Positions 33,358 through 47,032 of a stretch of 64,000 bases of DNA are shown one piece after another. The position numbers and the translations under genes were made by a program. The DNA is from Stenogyne calaminthoides (lineage: Eukaryota > Streptophyta > Magnoliopsida > Lamiales > Lamiaceae). The stretch is from contig JBBCBC010000031.1 of assembly GCA_037126765.1 (NCBI GenBank), positions 7,821,638 through 7,885,637 of the forward strand, written 5' to 3'. The notes beneath the pieces are model-generated. The model did no database searches. It was not told the DNA's origin and saw only the letters and a program-made list of their open reading frames with translations. The first letter of the stretch is position 1, and the number at the start of each line of letters is the position of its first letter.

Positions 33358-35389
33358 GGGACAACATTTTTGCACAAAGGAGTATATTAGAATGATATGA
33401 CTTTTAATTTTCTATTGTTTTGCCAAATAGACATGAATTTTGTTTTAATGATCGAGAGTTGGTTTTTTCTCTTAGATCTTAAATAATCCATCATATTGCT
33501 ATAGTGAAAGCCCCACAAATTGTTGATCTAAAACTTACAAGTCAAAGGTTTCACTTATAAAGAGTGTGAACTTCCAACAATATTATTGAAATAAATAAAT
33601 GTATCATTTTTCAAGTGAAAACAGTAGTTTTTCATCTAAAAAGAAATGGTTTAGGAATTTATCATATTAGTGTTTCACTTGTGACGTAGCATTTTTACTT
33701 GAAATATAGAACCACTTTAATTGTAAAGGATTAATTTATTTAATATTACTTGAGGTAATTATATATAGGGTGCTACTAAAATTTAACATTACTTAACGCA
33801 CTAAAAAATAATAGAATATTTGTAAGCATAATTAAGATACGAGGAGATTGGAAACACAATTTTATCATCTTTATATCTAAACTATGGCAAAATTTTGTAA
33901 GATACCCTCACAGTGATACGGTTCACAGATTTGTTTCTTACAAACGCTCTGAGCTTTTCCCCTTTCCTTTTTTCGTACTCTTCTCCGTTTTTGGAATCTT
34001 GATAATTTTTACAAATCAATTTTTGTATATAGTGGTGATTGATTTCACACTTAAAATTAAAATGTAATTAGACATTTACATTATTCCAACAAAAAATATA
34101 ATAAAAGTAGAGATAATCTCATGGTGAGATGAAACATAATTTGGGGATAATGCTTTAATACTTTGAAAATGATGAATGTTAACTTGTGTTAATTTGTGAA
34201 TTCGATTTTACTATTAAGATCGTCTTACATAGATTTTTGCCTACTTTAAATAATTTTAAAAGATAAAAGATTTATTTGTACCAATAAGGTCATACTTGTT
34301 CAATTTGAAAAAAAATATTAAAAAGCTAATTTACACTAAAAGGTACATTAAGGACTTATTTACACCTAAGGCAATACGTTAGGGTGTACCTTATTCCTTT
34401 TTAATTCGAAAAGATTTGCCTTAATCTAATTTGCCATAATTAAGAGATCGACGTGGCACATAACATGAGTATAAAATAGGAAATCTTTTCAAAAGATTTT
34501 AATAACTAACTGAAAATCTAGGTTACGATCCTTAATTATATGCAAATATGAAATACTTACATCTAGTTTTTCGGGAGCGGAAAAATAGATTTGTGCCCTT
34601 AAAGTATTACCTAAAATTCAAGTAAGCCATTAAAATATTATTTGATGTATTTATAATCTTCAAATATTATTTTAGGTTCAATCAAACCCCCTATATTTTC
34701 CTTTTTTAAGATAAACTATTTATATTTTTTAAATTAAATAATTTTACACTTACATTAATCCAATAAAAAATATAATAAAAGTTGTATGACGTGCAACAAT
34801 GCAAGTGAATTAAGCAAAACTTAAAATAGACAAATGAATATCATATCATAATTTCAATTTTTTTTATTGAAAACATACAAAAAATTTCAAGAAACATATT
34901 CATTAATAAATAAAACACTAAAAAAAAAGCCTAATTCTGTTGGCTAACAATTAATAAGATAATTGCCATTACTTTGTATTAATAGAAATGAATTGTTATT
35001 TAGTTTTATGGAAATAATGGATGTTAATTTGTCTATTCAGTTTCACTATAAGAGATCACACAAATTTTTGCCTAATTTAAATAGTTTTAAAAGGATAAAG
35101 GGTTTATTTGTACCAATAAAATATAATAAGGTCATATTTGTTCAATTTGAAAATAAAAAAACTTAAAGATTTAATTTACAATAAAAAAAGTGGAGTACAT
35201 TTTTTTCGACAGGATACACTAAAAAGTACATTAAGTACTTAATTACACCCACTGCAATACTTTAGGGTGTGCCTTATTCCTTTTTCGAAAAAAATACATC
35301 TAATACACCAAAATTAGATTAGATTATCATATCATATTAGATTAGATAAGATATCATATATTGTTACAAGATACGGCTCCCTACATACC
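33358..35389. other. Spacer and PLATZ-A upstream region, unit 2
   Basis: Colinear with 7170-9660 of unit 1 except for a deletion of about 460 bp at 33926 (TTCACA joined to GATTTGTTTC). It contains both 300-bp repeat copies (about 34115-34405 and 34970-35285). No gene. Confidence 0.5.
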
Positions 35390-35397
35390 TATAAATA
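35390..35397 (+). promoter_or_regulatory. TATA box of intact PLATZ-A, unit 2
   Basis: TATAAATA 104 bp upstream of the ATG at 35501. The 5' leader is CA- and pyrimidine-rich. Confidence 0.65.
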
Positions 35398-35500
35398 CAG
35401 TCTCACACACATGTATTACGTATAGTTCTACATTATTAATTTCTTTTCACCCAAGGCTTTTCGATAATTTAATTTTCTCGAAAATTGTTGAATTTCACGT

Positions 35501-37630
35501 ATGGCGATTGATAGGCAGTGCTTGAAAAAATGGTTAAGTCTTAGTTTCTACAAAGAAAAGTGCAAAAAACATTCGGCGCAACACAAGACTGTATATTGTG
35601 GAGTTTGCATGAAAGAACCGGTTTGTAGAGTATGTTGGAGGAAGGAGGAAAGAAAACACAGAGATCATCACCCTATTTTGCACGTAAGTAATTAATCTTA
35701 TCATTTTCAAATCTTGATAATCTTGGTAATTGGTGTTTTTATTTACTAGTCACGTTATAATGATTATAAAAATATCATTATGAAATTAATCTCATTATCT
35801 TCAAATCTTGATAATCTTGTAATCGGTGTTTTTATTTACTAATCACATTTTAATGTTGATAAAAATATCATTGTGAAATTAATCTCATTATCTTCAAATC
35901 TTGATAATCTTGTAATGGTGTTTTGTTTACTAGTCATAATGTTGATAAAAATGTCACTGTGAAATTATATCTCATCATGTAAAATCTTGATAATCTTGTA
36001 ATTGGTGTTTTATTTACTAGTCACTTTTTAATGTTGATAAAAATGTGCAAGTACTGACTTGTATAATTTATTTACTACCAATTAAGATATTTATATCTGA
36101 AATGAGGCACACTTGCGTGAGACATTCTCACGATGAGACGGAACATAATTTGGGCATTGTCGCTTTAACACTGTAGAATGATTGATGTTGATTTGTGTTA
36201 AATTGTATCCCGTCTCATGTATGAGACAGTCTCATATGAATTTTTGTCATCTAGAATTTATTAAAGAGTGGGGTCTTATGTGAGACAATCATTTACTATA
36301 TTATATGAAACTGTCTCATACAAGACTTTCTCTTTGATGTATATATTACTATTGTTGGTGCTGGGATAAAAAAAATAAAAAAAATAGAACGGCTATAAAA
36401 ATTTGAAAATTTTGATTTGTGGTTTTCTTTGATTGAAGATTAGGGTTTTGAAATTGAAGTTATAATCATGGTAAAGGAATAAATGTTTTTGTTTTACAAA
36501 TGGGTAAATGGAAACAGATTTCGCTTTCTATTAAGATTAGGGTTTTAAAATTGAAGTTATAATCATTGTGCTTGTATCGTTATCGTGGTGACAAGATAAT
36601 AATACAAAATTTTCGTGTCAATTAAATGAAACTTCGAAAAAAAATAATTTGATTATACGTGCGACTTGATATTTTATAGTTTAATTGAAGATTTTTGTAT
36701 TTTTTTTTACCGTGTCATACTATGTAGCATGCCTTAATGTATAATATTATAACATGAATTTTATCTTTTAAAAATATTTTTTTCTATTGTGTCATATTAT
36801 GTTCTTGTCGTGGTACTAGCTAGTAGCACAAATTATGAGCGTGTTATATTCATATTTAGTCTTATCGTGTCAACCCTAATAATATGAGTGAAATTTATTT
36901 TTCTAAAATATTATGTAATTTTATATACTATTGACTAAAAAAAAGGTGATATTTTTAATTATTATAACTACAAATTATGAAGTTGGCTGAAACCCTAAAA
37001 GTTTATTGGGTCATATGAGAATGTTTTTTCTAGATTTAGATAATAAAATTATTCTTATTTATATTTCTCGTAAATGTTTCTTATTGTGTTTTTGAATAGG
37101 TTTGCATTGCATCTGGGAGGGCTAGCATTAAAAAGGAAGAGATGAGGAGGTTAATGGATATATCAAAAATTCAAGAGTATGCAATTAATAAAGGGAAAGT
37201 TTTGTACCTTAATCCAATTTCAGAAATTACCAGCTGTGGGACTAAGAAGCCACGTGTCCAAGCCAAATGCCAAACATGCGCCGCCCACTTGATTGATGAA
37301 TGCTTCCACTTCTGCTCTATTGCGTGCGAGGTACGTATAATAATATTTGTGTTATTTTCACTTTTTTTATTTTATTTCCTCTTTTTTAAAATAAAAAACA
37401 CTTGCATTGTTGATATATAATTATAAAACACTAACTAAGTAACACTTTTATGTGACTAGCTAAAACACATTGAAATATCAGAAGTCGAGAACACGGAATT
37501 GACCACTAACCAGAGCATGGAAATGTTGGAAGACGACACTAAAAAAAGAAAGATGGACGAGGAATCATGCAACGTCTCATTTCGCAAGAGAAGTAGAAAA
37601 GGAGTCCCTCAAAGAGCACCACTCAAGTGA
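35501..37630 (+). CDS. PLATZ zinc-binding transcription factor A, intact copy
   Basis: PLATZ proteins are plant-specific zinc-dependent DNA-binding proteins, mostly repressors acting on A/T-rich promoters in the nucleus. Three exons, 35501-35683, 37100-37330 and 37460-37630, with GT...AG introns and phase-0 joins, give 194 aa. Residues 21-57 form a B-box-like site: C21-x2-H24, C33-x2-C36, C42-x2-C45, H53-x2-H56-H57. Residues 107-137 hold the second cluster: C118-x2-C121, H131 and C133-x3-C137, in the FCSIACE segment typical of PLATZ. The tail is acidic then basic, with KKRKMDEE and FRKRSRKGVPQRAPL; the final RKGxPxRAP block is a family signature. Length is near the lower end for the family. 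It is the only one of four PLATZ loci here with all exons open. The first intron carries a minisatellite. Confidence 0.9.
35694..36055 (+). repeat. Intronic minisatellite of PLATZ-A, unit 2
   Basis: Same four-copy array as at 9960-10320, with AATCTTGATAATCTTG in each unit. Confidence 0.8.
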
Positions 37631-37663
37631 CCATTATTTTGTTTAAATTCATTCTGATTTTTG

Positions 37664-38033
37664 ATGGGATCAAGACCAGCTGACCAAAGTTTGAAGATGC
37701 TCGTCGACAGGTTTTCCTTAAAGCGTCACCTATCTTTTGAGAGGGAAACTCTATTGTTGATAGACTAGCGAAACTCCATAGGGATGATGTATGGATCGGG
37801 GGTTGTCCCGACTTCCTAGCGGATTTGCTTTTTTCAGATATGAATAAGGATTACTTCCACCTTTCGAAGTAGTTCTTTATTTTAGAGGAGTAACCCTTTT
37901 TCCCTTCGCTAGGGGTTTTGCCCCAAGGGGGGTTTTACCCTAGCAAGGTTTTTAGTGGGCCTCCGGCCTCTGGTACGACCTGTGTACTTATGGCTTTAGA
38001 TTTTTTATTTTTATTTTAGGTACTGCTTATTTG
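37664..38033 (+). mobile_element. LINE 3' end, unit 2
   Basis: Copy of the unit-1 insert at 11789-12160. The same 15-bp target duplication lies at 37649-37663 and 38034-38048, so it was already present before the array formed. Confidence 0.8.
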
Positions 38034-38588
38034 TCATTCTGATTTTTGGCCTAATTACTTTGTCATTCACTAAAACTAATTTTTAGTTAATCAATTTTCT
38101 GCAACTATTTTAGGATAATTACCCTTTTTTCGGGCCTGGAATAAGTATTTGAAAAGTCAATACGTATTTTGATTTAAGAGTAATTAGTTGTTACTACCTC
38201 CATCTTGTTTTTAATTGCTCAAAGCAAAATGACATGAATTTTAATTGGAGATAAATAAAATTGTTGAAGGCTCCGACAACCACATAGATTTAAATTAAGC
38301 CGTAAAATGTATGTTCAGAATGTTACACCATTGAAACCACACACAAACATATCTGAGATAATTTACATCTGAAAAAGCATTGTTCATTATGACTATTAAT
38401 TGTTAATACAATGAAACACGAGATTGAAATACTAATTTACACTTTAGGAGAATAGGAAATATATATACTACTCATTGCAATTTAGTCCAAGTACGAGTCA
38501 CACACGTGTATGGGACACAAGTACAAGTAACACACGTGTATGGGGGAAGGGAATACACGTGTACAATAATTTTTAACTTTTAAAACAT

Positions 38589-41500
38589 TGTTGATCAGTA
38601 AATCAGGATTTCTGAGTTAAGTCCTGAATAAGCACAAATCACCCTGGTTAAAGTCTACTGATACAATAACCCTGAGCTATCTTACAGTCCTTCAAATTAG
38701 CTCAACTAATCCTAAGTGCTAACTATCCTGAGTAGCTTTGCACAGATAACTATCTTACTGAATACTCAGAAGAGTTGTTAAGTTTGGTAGCTATCTATAC
38801 TAGCTAACTAAGGTCTTTGAAAGTGTAGGCCCTAAGTTTATACTTGTTTTATCTTGCTGAAAATACATTTTCCTTTATCAAAACTGTGGTTAAGGTTGTG
38901 ACCAGTTAAACTCAGTGGATTGATTCCAACTGAATCAGAAAACCTTTATAAGCTTTTAGTGAAATATGCAAACAAGCAAATGCAGTACAAAAAGCAAATA
39001 ACGTAGAAACGTATAGTGGTTCAGAGACTCAAGCTCCTACGTCCACTCTCCCTGATCTTCAGGAAAATTCCTTAACCCTTCAGGAATCTGCTTGGTTTAG
39101 AGTGCCAAGGTACACTGACCAAATCACCTCTCAAAGGAAATCTGATCCCTAGGATCTACTTCCTGAGTCCTAGTACTCAGAACTACTACTCTCTCAAGCT
39201 TTTAGACTGAACAACGCAGCTTACTATCTCTTACAACTCTCTCAAATTCTAAACAACAACTACTCAAACTACCTAACTCTTAGGGTTTGGGTGGTTTCCA
39301 ACTAGGGTTGAGATATCCTTTACAATAATAACAAATGCAAAGGCTAGGATATTTCTACTAAGGTTTAGATCTTATACAAATGCTAAGCTTAGTATGTGAA
39401 CTCTCTTCAATGTGAAACACTTGGGAAATCTTTAGGGTTTCGAGTGCTTCAAAAACAAACTTGATAATTATGAGCTCTGGAGTTGCTTGATTTCCCGTAA
39501 CCTTGCGTGTGTACAAGCCCTTCAGTTTTTATAGGCAACTCTAAGAGCCACTCTTGAAAAACTATCTGTTGAAGGAGATAGCTTCAAGGGTTTCTTCTAT
39601 TGGTTAGTGATAAACGGCTACATTAGGGTTTGAACGCGCCCTTGCATGGTTTGGGTAATGAACAGCCAAACAGCCTATCACTTGCTTCTGTAGAGTCGAA
39701 GTTATCAGTCCTGACATTTCCTCAGTGGAACGTCGCTTTCAATGTCAGTAGTGTTGGGATTATACTGGAAAGTATGATTTTACTTTGTATAATCAAAACT
39801 GAATTTCAGACTTTTACTGAAATAAATTGTTTATCACTGATGCTTTAAATATCATCGAATGTTACATATATTTACTGCATAAATGTTCAATAAATAGTAT
39901 GTGTTACATTGTAGTTAATTTAGTGATACCAGATCACAGAAGATTAAATTAACAGTCCCTTGTAACCAAAAGTACACCATTCACGACCTAGATGGAAATG
40001 AACAATCCATTATGAAAGGTTGAAGTGTAAGGCTCAGATTGGCTTGTCTTGACCAAGAGATTACACTAGTGCATGTTTAGTGCACTGAAGAGGACCTACA
40101 GGAGGACAAATTCTTCAGAACTGAACCAGGAAGAATTAGACCTCAGTGGTTCGTTATTTCTTAATCTTCGTACCTTAAATAGGATCGCGTGTGGTTGGTA
40201 ATTATTGCTTTGACTTATTACATGTAGAGAATCAACGAGATTCAATACTTTATATCTTGGGCAATATTATTGGTCACATGCGATTGCTAAGATTTAATAC
40301 GGAGAATCGTGTGCAAGTACGCTTGTTTGATTTGCCCCCTTGGGAGGTTCATAATTTTATCATACCAAATCTTGCAAGTGGAACTAGTTTCCGGTATGGA
40401 TAATAATGTTGAACCTTTCCTTAACCAAGGACAAAAGATATTAATTAATGGAAAGTTATTTCAGTGGCTTGAATTAATTAATGGGCTAGATAATCTTAAA
40501 CACGGAAAATAATAACCGGGAGCCATATTGACTGTAATATGGGTTAAGATGGATAGTGCAATATTAATTATGTAGTGGGATTAATTAATATTTACGGGCT
40601 TGAATAATATTGTGGCTCAATATTGATAATTCAAGATCCATTGGAAGATCCAATCTTAATTCTCCTAAAGGCCCCTCAAGTAGCCCAACATAAAGTCCAA
40701 TAACTGAAAAAAGGTGTTTAAAAATAAAATAAATATTTGTTGCTCATTTTTCCTAATTATTCAAAAATCATAAATAAAAGAGGGAGAAAGATTTTCTTTG
40801 AATTTTGTTATGGAATGAAGATATGTATTCTTGGAATACAAGATTATCTCATTAAATTCAAGAAATCTCCCACTTGGTATATGGTGAAATTTTCAAAAAT
40901 CTTGAAAGAATAAGGGAAAGAAAGATTTTCTTGATTTTCTTAGAAAGATTTTCTTGATTTTCTTGAAAAGATATTATGGAAGATATGTATTTCTTGGAAT
41001 ACAAGAATATCTCATAAATTCAAGAAGATCCAAATCTTGGAATCTTGATCCTTAATTTTTCGAAAATTCCCATAACAAGAGGAGTTGGGATTTTTATGAA
41101 ATATTTTAATTATGGAGAAAAGAATATATGAGATATATTCAAGATTTCTTGGAGATCAAGAAAAGATTTTTTCCTCCCTATTCCATATGGAAAATCGGCC
41201 AACACCCTCTATAAATAGGGGATGAATGTTTCATTCCCAAGTACAATTCCATGTGCTGGAAAAATTAGTAAATCCACAAAGGTGGTGCAACAAATTTTTT
41301 ATTTTCCCTTTTGTTAATTGTTCGCGAGTTTCCTTCCACCGGATTGACGAGCAAGGACTAGGAAATACTTGGGAAGGCTTTTTGGTGTGTTTAATCGATG
41401 AGACCATTGCCACTCCAAGAGGTTAGTTCACGTAAACCCGTAGTAATTCCGCATGCGTAGGATTTATGTGAACTGTTTATATGCATGATTTGTTGTTGAA

Positions 41501-42165
41501 TTATTATTTGAATTAATATAGGATTAATTCATGCTAGTAATAATTGTTAGAGTTAAATTTGTATTTAAATATTCATCCCGAATAGATCCATGCAATTAAT
41601 TCCCCAACAAGTAGAGTCTATTTGTTGTTGCCTCTTCATTAATCGAGATCTTTCTTTGAACAGAGACAAACAAATGGCTCTTTTTGGTCAACTACACTGA
41701 ACTGATACATTCATTAAAGCCTACGAATGCATAACATTCTCTTTGTTTGTACTAAGATTGAACATAATACTATTTACCAAATAGTTGTTCAGGGTCTTTT
41801 GATTCAGTACAAAACTTCTTCAGGATCTTCGGTCTTCAGGTCTTCTGAATTCTTCAAGGTCTTCAGGATCTTAATAATATACTGAGACCCTCAATATATT
41901 CTTCAGTGTTCAGTGATGTTTCAACATCCTAGCTATACTGATCTATATCTGCTGACTATACATAGTGCAGATAATCCTGAAAAACACAACTATAGAAACC
42001 TGAGTCCTATCTACCAAGATGTTCTGATACATGTCATATTCAGGAGTTTTGGGATCTAATCAAAATCTCTTATATTAAATTCATCTCCAAACAACTAGAA
42101 ACCTGAGTAATTATACACTATCCTGATGTAGATTTCTTCATCATCCATGAAAAGTGTGATCAACA
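38589..42165 (-). mobile_element. Copia-type LTR, minus orientation, unit 2
   Basis: Counterpart of 12714-16237, same TGTTGATCA/TGATCAACA ends, interrupted by the solo LTR at 39752-41609. Confidence 0.75.
39752..41609 (+). mobile_element. Nested solo LTR, unit 2
   Basis: 1858 bp, ends TGTTGGGATT and TTCCCCAACA, with exact 5-bp target duplication AGTAG at 39747-39751 and 41610-41614. TATA box TATAAATA at 41210-41217. A short local duplication (AAAGATTTTCTTGATTTTCT twice) near 40920-40965 is absent from unit 1. Confidence 0.9.
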
Positions 42166-42252
42166 GTTATATCTGAAGTACACCCCTTTTTATTATGTTT
42201 CCAACAAGGTAAAATTAATGGGTTGCAATCAACATGTTCTTTCATCGATTGA

Positions 42253-43020
42253 TTATTCCTCTCCGGTCTGAATCTTACGAGGAAGTACATGTGTTTCCCA
42301 ATGGATCTCTTTTAATTTGTAGCAGTGCTTTAAGCTTATGCAAGAAAGCATAGCATCGAAGCTTGCAGACCCCACCTTCCATCGTACTAGATCAGTGTCT
42401 TCGATTAAAAGAGATGTAAGGTTCTTGAAACTATCCTCTTCCATGTGCCACTCTGGTCCGTCAAGATCACTGGATGTCAAGTCTGCATCAACATACCCTG
42501 CCAATTCAACACTTTTGCCTTCAAAACAAAATGATCTTTCTGTAGTACCTCTCAAGTACTTAAAGATCCACTTTACTGCCTCCCAATGCTGCTTACCCGG
42601 ATTACCCTTAAACCGGCTAACTACTCCCACCGCATGTGCAATATCTGGTCTTGTACACACCATAGCATACATCAAACTGCCAATTGCTGAAGCGTATGGA
42701 GTGTTTTGCATGTAGGTTCGCTCCTCTTCCTTACTAGGTGAGTCCTTGTTGGATAGCTTGAACTGACTTCCCAACGGGACAAGAACTGGCTTTGCATCTT
42801 CCATACTAAACCTCTTCAAGACCTTCTTTATGTATTCAGCCTGTGACAGATACAACTTTCCTGCCACCTTATCACGATCGATTCGCAAACCCAAGATTTG
42901 CTTGGCCTCTCCAAGGTCCTTCGTTGTAAACCTATCAGACAACTACTTCTTCAAATTGCTCACTTCTCAAACACTAGAGCCTGCTATCAACATGTCATCA
43001 ACATATATATGAGGAGAACA
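42253..43020 (-). mobile_element. Copia reverse transcriptase/RNase H fragment, unit 2
   Basis: Better preserved than the unit-1 copy. The minus-strand frame of 229 aa covers SDRFTTKDLGEAKQILGLRI, SLMYAMVCTRPDIAHAVGVV and KYLRGTTERSFCFEG. Upstream, interrupted by two stop codons, is the IYVDDMLIAGSS active-site segment at 42970-43010. Clearly Ty1/copia pol; 5' parts of pol and all of gag are missing. Confidence 0.88.
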
Positions 43021-43024
43021 GTCT

Positions 43025-43520
43025 CACTCGGTATTTAAAGAAGCCGGTGATCCAAGAGGCTCGGAACGAGCGACCAGACGATCGCAAGAAGAAGCGGAAG
43101 GCGGAAGAAGTTTCGGACAATGAGACAGAGGAGTTCCATCGGCAATTGGATCTACCAAAGAAAGGTGCCCCTACTACAGATAAAGGTCGAGCGGGGCAAG
43201 AAATAAATATGGTGCGCCCAGCTAACGGGCCAGTTGGGGGTTGCTACCAGGAACCCACTTTATCGAACAGATGCAAGAAAATGGAATTGCGCGCCATGCA
43301 AGGAATCATATGATCAAAGTAAGTCACTGATACGGATGATAGGGACCATAACATCCGAGGAAACGTGTAGTAGATGAACAATGTTCGTCTTCCATTGACA
43401 TCTTTGATGGCGAACAAAACGTTATTATGAATGTTCATCCTATTAGGGAATTATATACAAATAAATTAATTTTCCACCTCTCTACAAGCTTGAGCTTTTA
43501 GATAAAGGCGGAATTCTTTC
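43025..43520 (+). mobile_element. Retroelement debris, unit 2
   Basis: Counterpart of 17103-17640. A plus-strand frame of 88 aa from 43047 is rich in charged residues (DDRKKKRKAEEVSDNETEE) and is not recognised. The LTR-like end is kept, but the primer-binding site after it is lost. Confidence 0.4.
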
Positions 43521-43675
43521 ATTCAAGGTAAGATCTTAGGTCGGGGGCCAATAAAAACAGAGGGAGTTAGGATTGCACGTTGAACCGAGAATTTACGTCA
43601 CTAAAAAGTTATAATTTAATTTATGCTCAAATACCTTAAATAAACCCTAGAATTATAATAATGTGATATTGAAAA

Positions 43676-44048
43676 CAATGTTTTCATAACCGAACCGGTG
43701 ATCGAACCGGACAGACCACCGGTCAGCGGTTCAACCGGTCGGACCGGTTCAACCGGGACCGTTCAACCGACCAGAATGTTTAGTTAAAAAAAAAACAAAA
43801 TAAGTATACACCTACAAAAATTTAAATATATATTTTATAACTTTTCATATCATATTTTAAAATTTTGTCTCACCTTATTTATCCCACATCGTTTAAAAAA
43901 ATTAGATTTAAAATTTTAAATATTTAATATAAATTAATAATTTAATTTAAAAAAAAAAAAAAAAAACTTTTTTTCCGAATTTTGACGGTTCAACCCGGTT
44001 CATAATGTGATAACCGGTTGAAAATTCACCCGGTTTTGAAAAACATTG
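43676..44048. mobile_element. hAT-type MITE, AACCGG-rich, unit 2
   Basis: Left target duplication ATTGAAAA at 43668-43675; the right one is eroded. Termini as in the 17789-18212 copy, but 51 bp shorter with altered inner CCGGTT motifs. Confidence 0.75.
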
Positions 44049-45333
44049 AAAAATACATAAGTAATTAGAAAATAAATCATTTAAATTTTTGAGAAAAAAC
44101 ACGAAATAGGATAAGTCACTTTGACGCTGCTTGAAAATGTCGCATGGCGGGAAATTACTAAGATTGGGCTGATGAAAATGTATTGGGCTTTCTAGTTAAC
44201 GAGTTTCTTGATTGATTTGGTAACTACAAAACAAATATGCACATGTATACTTGACTATTTAGAATTAAAAAACAATAATTAAATATAACTATATTTATAT
44301 AATATATTAATAGTAAAAAAATTGGGAGGGGCCAAGGCCATTAACATGGGTCCACCTCTGCTCACGCCCTCGTCCTGGGTTCAAACCCGCTGACAGTAAA
44401 AACAAATTTGAACTTTAGATGAGATGGGATTCTTTTATAGTTCCCTAATACATCCTTTTTGGAAAAGCTTTGGCTTAATCTAATTTGCCATAATTAAGAG
44501 ATCGACGTGGCACATAACATGAGTATAAAATAGGAAATCTTTTCAAAAGATTTTAAAACTAACTGAAAATCTAGGTTACGATCCTTAATTATATGCCAAA
44601 TATCAAATATTAAAGTTACATCTTGTACCTCAGGAGAGACACCATTATTTAACACACCAAGAGCTTTTCAAAGAAAGATAAAACAAGTATAAGGCAAAAC
44701 TTAAAATAGACACATAAATATCATATCATAATTTTAAGTTTTTTTAATTTATTGAAAACATACAAATAAATAAAATTCAAGAAACATATTCATTAATATT
44801 CAAGAAACATATTCATTAATACTAATAAATAAATAAAAGAGCCTAATTATGTTGGCTAACAAGTAAATAAGATAATTGTCTTTACATTGTATTAATAGAA
44901 ATGAACTGTTATTTAGTTTTAAGGGTAGGTCTTGCATGAGATCATCTTATGGTGAGAAGAAGAATAATTTGAGAACTAGGTTTTAACATTTTAAAAATAA
45001 TGAATGTTAATTTGTATATTCAGTTTCACTATAATTATGTCTCACACAATCTTTTGCCTAATTTAAATAGTTTTAAAAGGATAAAGAGTTTACTTGTACT
45101 AATAAAATATAATAAGGTCATGTTCAATTTAAAAAGAAAAAAAATTAAAAGTTAATGCACACTAAAAAGTTCATTAAGGACTTGATTACACGCGCCAATG
45201 CAATACTTTAGGTGTACCTTATTCCTTTTTCGAAAAAATACATCTGATATACCAAAATTAGATTAGATTATCATATCATATTAGATTAGATAAGATATCA
45301 TATATTGTTACAAGATACGGCTCCCTACATACC

Positions 45334-45341
45334 TATAAATA
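45334..45341 (+). promoter_or_regulatory. TATA box of PLATZ-B, unit 2
   Basis: TATAAATA 104 bp upstream of the B ATG, unchanged relative to the intact A copy. Transcription into the intron-borne palindrome is therefore possible. Confidence 0.55.
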
Positions 45342-45873
45342 CAGTCTCACACACATGTATTACGTATAGTTCTACATTATTAATTTCTTTTCACCCAAGG
45401 CTTTTCGATAATTTAATTTTCTCGAAAATTGTTGAATTTCTCGTATGGCGATTGATAGGCAGTGCTTGAAAAAATGGTTAGGTCTTAGTTTCTACAAAGA
45501 AAAGTGCAAAAAACATTCGGCGCAACACAAGACTGCATACTGTGGAGTTTGCATGAAAGAACCGGTTTGTAGAGTATGTTGGAGGAAGGAGGAAAGAAAA
45601 CCCAAAATCATCACCCTATTTTGCACGTAAGTAATTAATATCATCATCTTTAAATTAATCTTGTAATCATATATTGTGAAATTAATCTTATCATCTTCAA
45701 ATCTTGATAATCTTCGTAATTGGTGTTTTTATTTACTAGTCACATTTTAATGTTTATAAAAATATAATTGTGAAATTAATCTCATTATCTTCAAATCTTG
45801 ATAATCTTGTAATGATGTTTTGTTTACTAGTCATAATGTTGATAAAAATGTCACTGTGAAATTAATCTCATCA

Positions 45874-46561
45874 CACTACAAAAAAATAGAGGGTTGCCTA
45901 CGGAATATTCTAAAAAGACAAGAACTTGTGTGAACCCGAGTTCACCGTGAACTCGGTTTTTAAAAGTATCACTGTTACGTATAAAAACTATCACTGTTAT
46001 GTAAAAAAATCATGACTACTATGCACAAAAACTATCACTGTTAAAAAATGCTTTATATTTCAAAACAGTGAATTTTTTTTATGCATAACAGTGATAGTTT
46101 TTTGTACATAATAATGATAGAGTTCATGTATACACCTGGTTTACAGGAGTGTTACTCATCTAAAAAATAGAGGATTGCCTAGGGAATATTTCAATTTACC
46201 TAGACATTTTTATACATAGGTAAATTTGTCTACGGAATGTAATTCGTAGGTAAATTTATTTATAAGTCATTTCTAAACCACAAATATAATTGCCTATAAA
46301 AATGTAAGTTGCCTAGGGAATTATATTTTGTAGTTAATTAGTTTGTCTACGAAAATTAGGAATGTGTAGATAGTTCCATGGTAGATAATTTGTTTGTCTA
46401 AGAAATGATTTTGTGTAGGTAACTTTTCATAGATTTTTTTAAAAATTGATAGGCAAATCGTAGGCAATAGTCACTTTTAATTAAGGACCAAATAATTTTT
46501 GTAGGAAAATTTCATAGGCATTTGAAAATTTTGGTAGGCAATTCTTCATTTTCTTGTAATG
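45874..46561. mobile_element. CACTA-type MITE in PLATZ-B intron 1, unit 2
   Basis: CACTACAAAAAAAT start with TCA target duplication at 45871-45873 and 46562-46564. The right terminus has changed to CTTGTAATG. Same inner hairpin insert as unit 1. Confidence 0.75.
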
Positions 46562-47032
46562 TCATGTCAAATCTTGATAATAAAATTGAAGTTATAATCG
46601 TGGTAAAGGAATAAATGTTTTTGTTTTACAAATGAGTAAATGAAAACAGATTTCGCTTTCTATTAAGATGATCTTTTATCAGGCCATAGGTTCAATTTCG
46701 GGTGTTCAATAATTATTTTTAATATTCCTGTCAAAAAAAAAAATTGATTTTTAATATTAATTTGAGTAGGTTACGATCACTAGACATGACACAAAGAAGT
46801 GCGAAAATCACGGATTAGTGTGTAAGATTATCGTGGTTATGTCAATCCGTTGAACTCAAAAAAAAAAAAAAATTGATTGTTAATTTGTGACTTGATATTT
46901 TGTAATTCAGTGAGATTTTTTTTTTATTGTGTCATACTATGTAGCGTGCCTTAACGTAATATTATAACATGAATTTTATCTTTTAAAATTATTTTTTTTA
47001 TTATGTCATATTGTGTTCGTGTCATGGTACTA

